Source: Treponema sp. (lineage in GTDB: Bacteria > Spirochaetota > Spirochaetia > Treponematales > Breznakiellaceae). From it: a DNA stretch of 39,146 nucleotides. Below, in pieces: positions 38,568-39,146 of this stretch (position 1 is the stretch's first letter; each line of letters opens with the position of its first letter). The position numbers and the translations under genes are program-made. The stretch is from assembly GCA_012517385.1 (NCBI GenBank), contig JAAYUZ010000134.1:1-39146 (forward strand), given 5' to 3'. The notes under the pieces were generated by a model that was not told the DNA's origin, did not search any database, and saw nothing but the letters and a program-made list of their open reading frames with translations.

Positions 38568-39146
38568 ATGTTGGACAATCTAGTTAAGGCACTCTTCGGC
38601 TCTCAGCACGAACGAGATTTAAAGGCACTTTTACCGATTCTGCATGCAGTTAATGAAAAAGAAGCATGGGCGGCTTCCCTTCCGCCGGAAGAATTCCCCA
38701 GGATGACAGAACGTTTCCGTGAACGGTATCGCAACGGCGAAAGCCTGGATTCCATGCTGCCTGAGGCTTTTGCCCTGGCCCGCGAAGCAGCAAGGCGGAA
38801 TCTGGGAGAACGGCCCTATGATGTACAGGTGCTCGGTTCCATCGTTCTCCATCAGGGAAAAATCGTAGAAATGAAAACCGGCGAAGGTAAAACCCTGATG
38901 AGCGTTGCCGCCACCTACTTGAATGCCATAACCGGCAAGGGGGTCCATGTGGTCACCGTCAACGACTACCTGGCAAGCCGGGACGCTGCATGGATGAGTC
39001 CTGTCTTTAACTATCTCGGCATGACCGTAGGTACCATCCTTTCTGATATGGATAATGACCGCCGCCGTGAAAATTATGCCTGCGACATTACCTATGGAAC
39101 CAATAATGAGTTTGGTTTTGATTACCTCCGGGACAATATGCGCTGG
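38568..39146 (+). CDS. secA: Preprotein translocase ATPase SecA, 3'-truncated by the window edge
   Basis: ATP-driven motor that pushes preproteins through SecYEG. The 193 codons present begin [19 protein letters not shown] and run open to the window edge. Walker A is seen in [10 protein letters not shown], followed by [14 protein letters not shown] and the [17 protein letters not shown] block, which is diagnostic for SecA nucleotide-binding domain 1. The normal protein is about 850-950 aa, so most of the gene lies beyond the window. Its promoter overlaps that of the divergent lipoprotein operon. Confidence 0.97.
   Translation, partial: MLDNLVKALFGSQHERDLKALLPILHAVNEKEAWAASLPPEEFPRMTERFRERYRNGESLDSMLPEAFALAREAARRNLGERPYDVQVLGSIVLHQGKIVEMKTGEGKTLMSVAATYLNAITGKGVHVVTVNDYLASRDAAWMSPVFNYLGMTVGTILSDMDNDRRRENYACDITYGTNNEFGFDYLRDNMRW

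Overview
The window is bacterial chromosome, almost fully coding, and reads as a spirochaete of the Treponema/Spirochaeta kind. The main reasons are the order rpsB-tsf-frr-uppS-cdsA-dxr-rseP with no pyrH between tsf and frr (the order I recall for Treponema pallidum), the block rpsF-ssb-rpsR-DUF2232-rplI-dnaB, a CpXC protein, several short-lipobox lipoproteins, and a 7TMR-DISM adenylate cyclase. Genus and species cannot be fixed from the sequence alone.

Layout. 1-3000: the 3' end of a CCA/poly(A) nucleotidyltransferase facing the rpmF-acpP-rnc operon and coaD (minus strand). 3108-4464: a lipoprotein and a secreted HEAT-repeat protein. 4584-9672: a three-gene cassette of DUF72, a Y-family polymerase that has lost its catalytic carboxylates (ImuB-like), and a DnaE2/ImuC-like polymerase with a degenerate PHP domain; no ImuA is present. 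9632-11788: a membrane adenylate cyclase. 11919-13190: a small DEAD-box helicase and tRNA-Arg(CCG), back to back on a shared bidirectional terminator. 13285-21009: maf, then the translation/lipid/isoprenoid run rpsB to rseP and a CpXC protein. 21016-25487 (minus): ComFB-like protein, dnaB, rplI, DUF2232 membrane protein, rpsR, ssb, rpsF. 25591-27364: a complete insertion sequence with 16-bp terminal inverted repeats and a 5-bp target duplication. 27408-32484: a small hypothetical gene, an FAD dehydrogenase, rsmD, a repeat-rich intergenic region, a TPR pair and rlmN. 32461-38500 (minus): DUF445, SH3-like lipoprotein, NUDIX hydrolase, two membrane proteins, nnr and a large lipoprotein. 38568-end: the 5' part of secA.

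Points that stand out. (1) The DUF72/ImuB-like/DnaE2-like cassette looks like a translesion mutasome with a non-standard partner. (2) Near-consensus sigma-70 promoters repeatedly end 5-9 nt before an ATG that has no Shine-Dalgarno sequence, which predicts leaderless or nearly leaderless mRNAs for coaD, the lipoprotein at 3108, DUF72, maf, secA and the lipoprotein at 38500. (3) rpsR carries an in-frame TAA in its N-terminal extension. (4) The insertion sequence separates the -35 and -10 elements of a reconstructed promoter for the gene at 27408. (5) A cluster of long inverted repeats fills 29715-29949.

All calls come from reading the sequence and from knowledge of the families. No database search or computed alignment was made.
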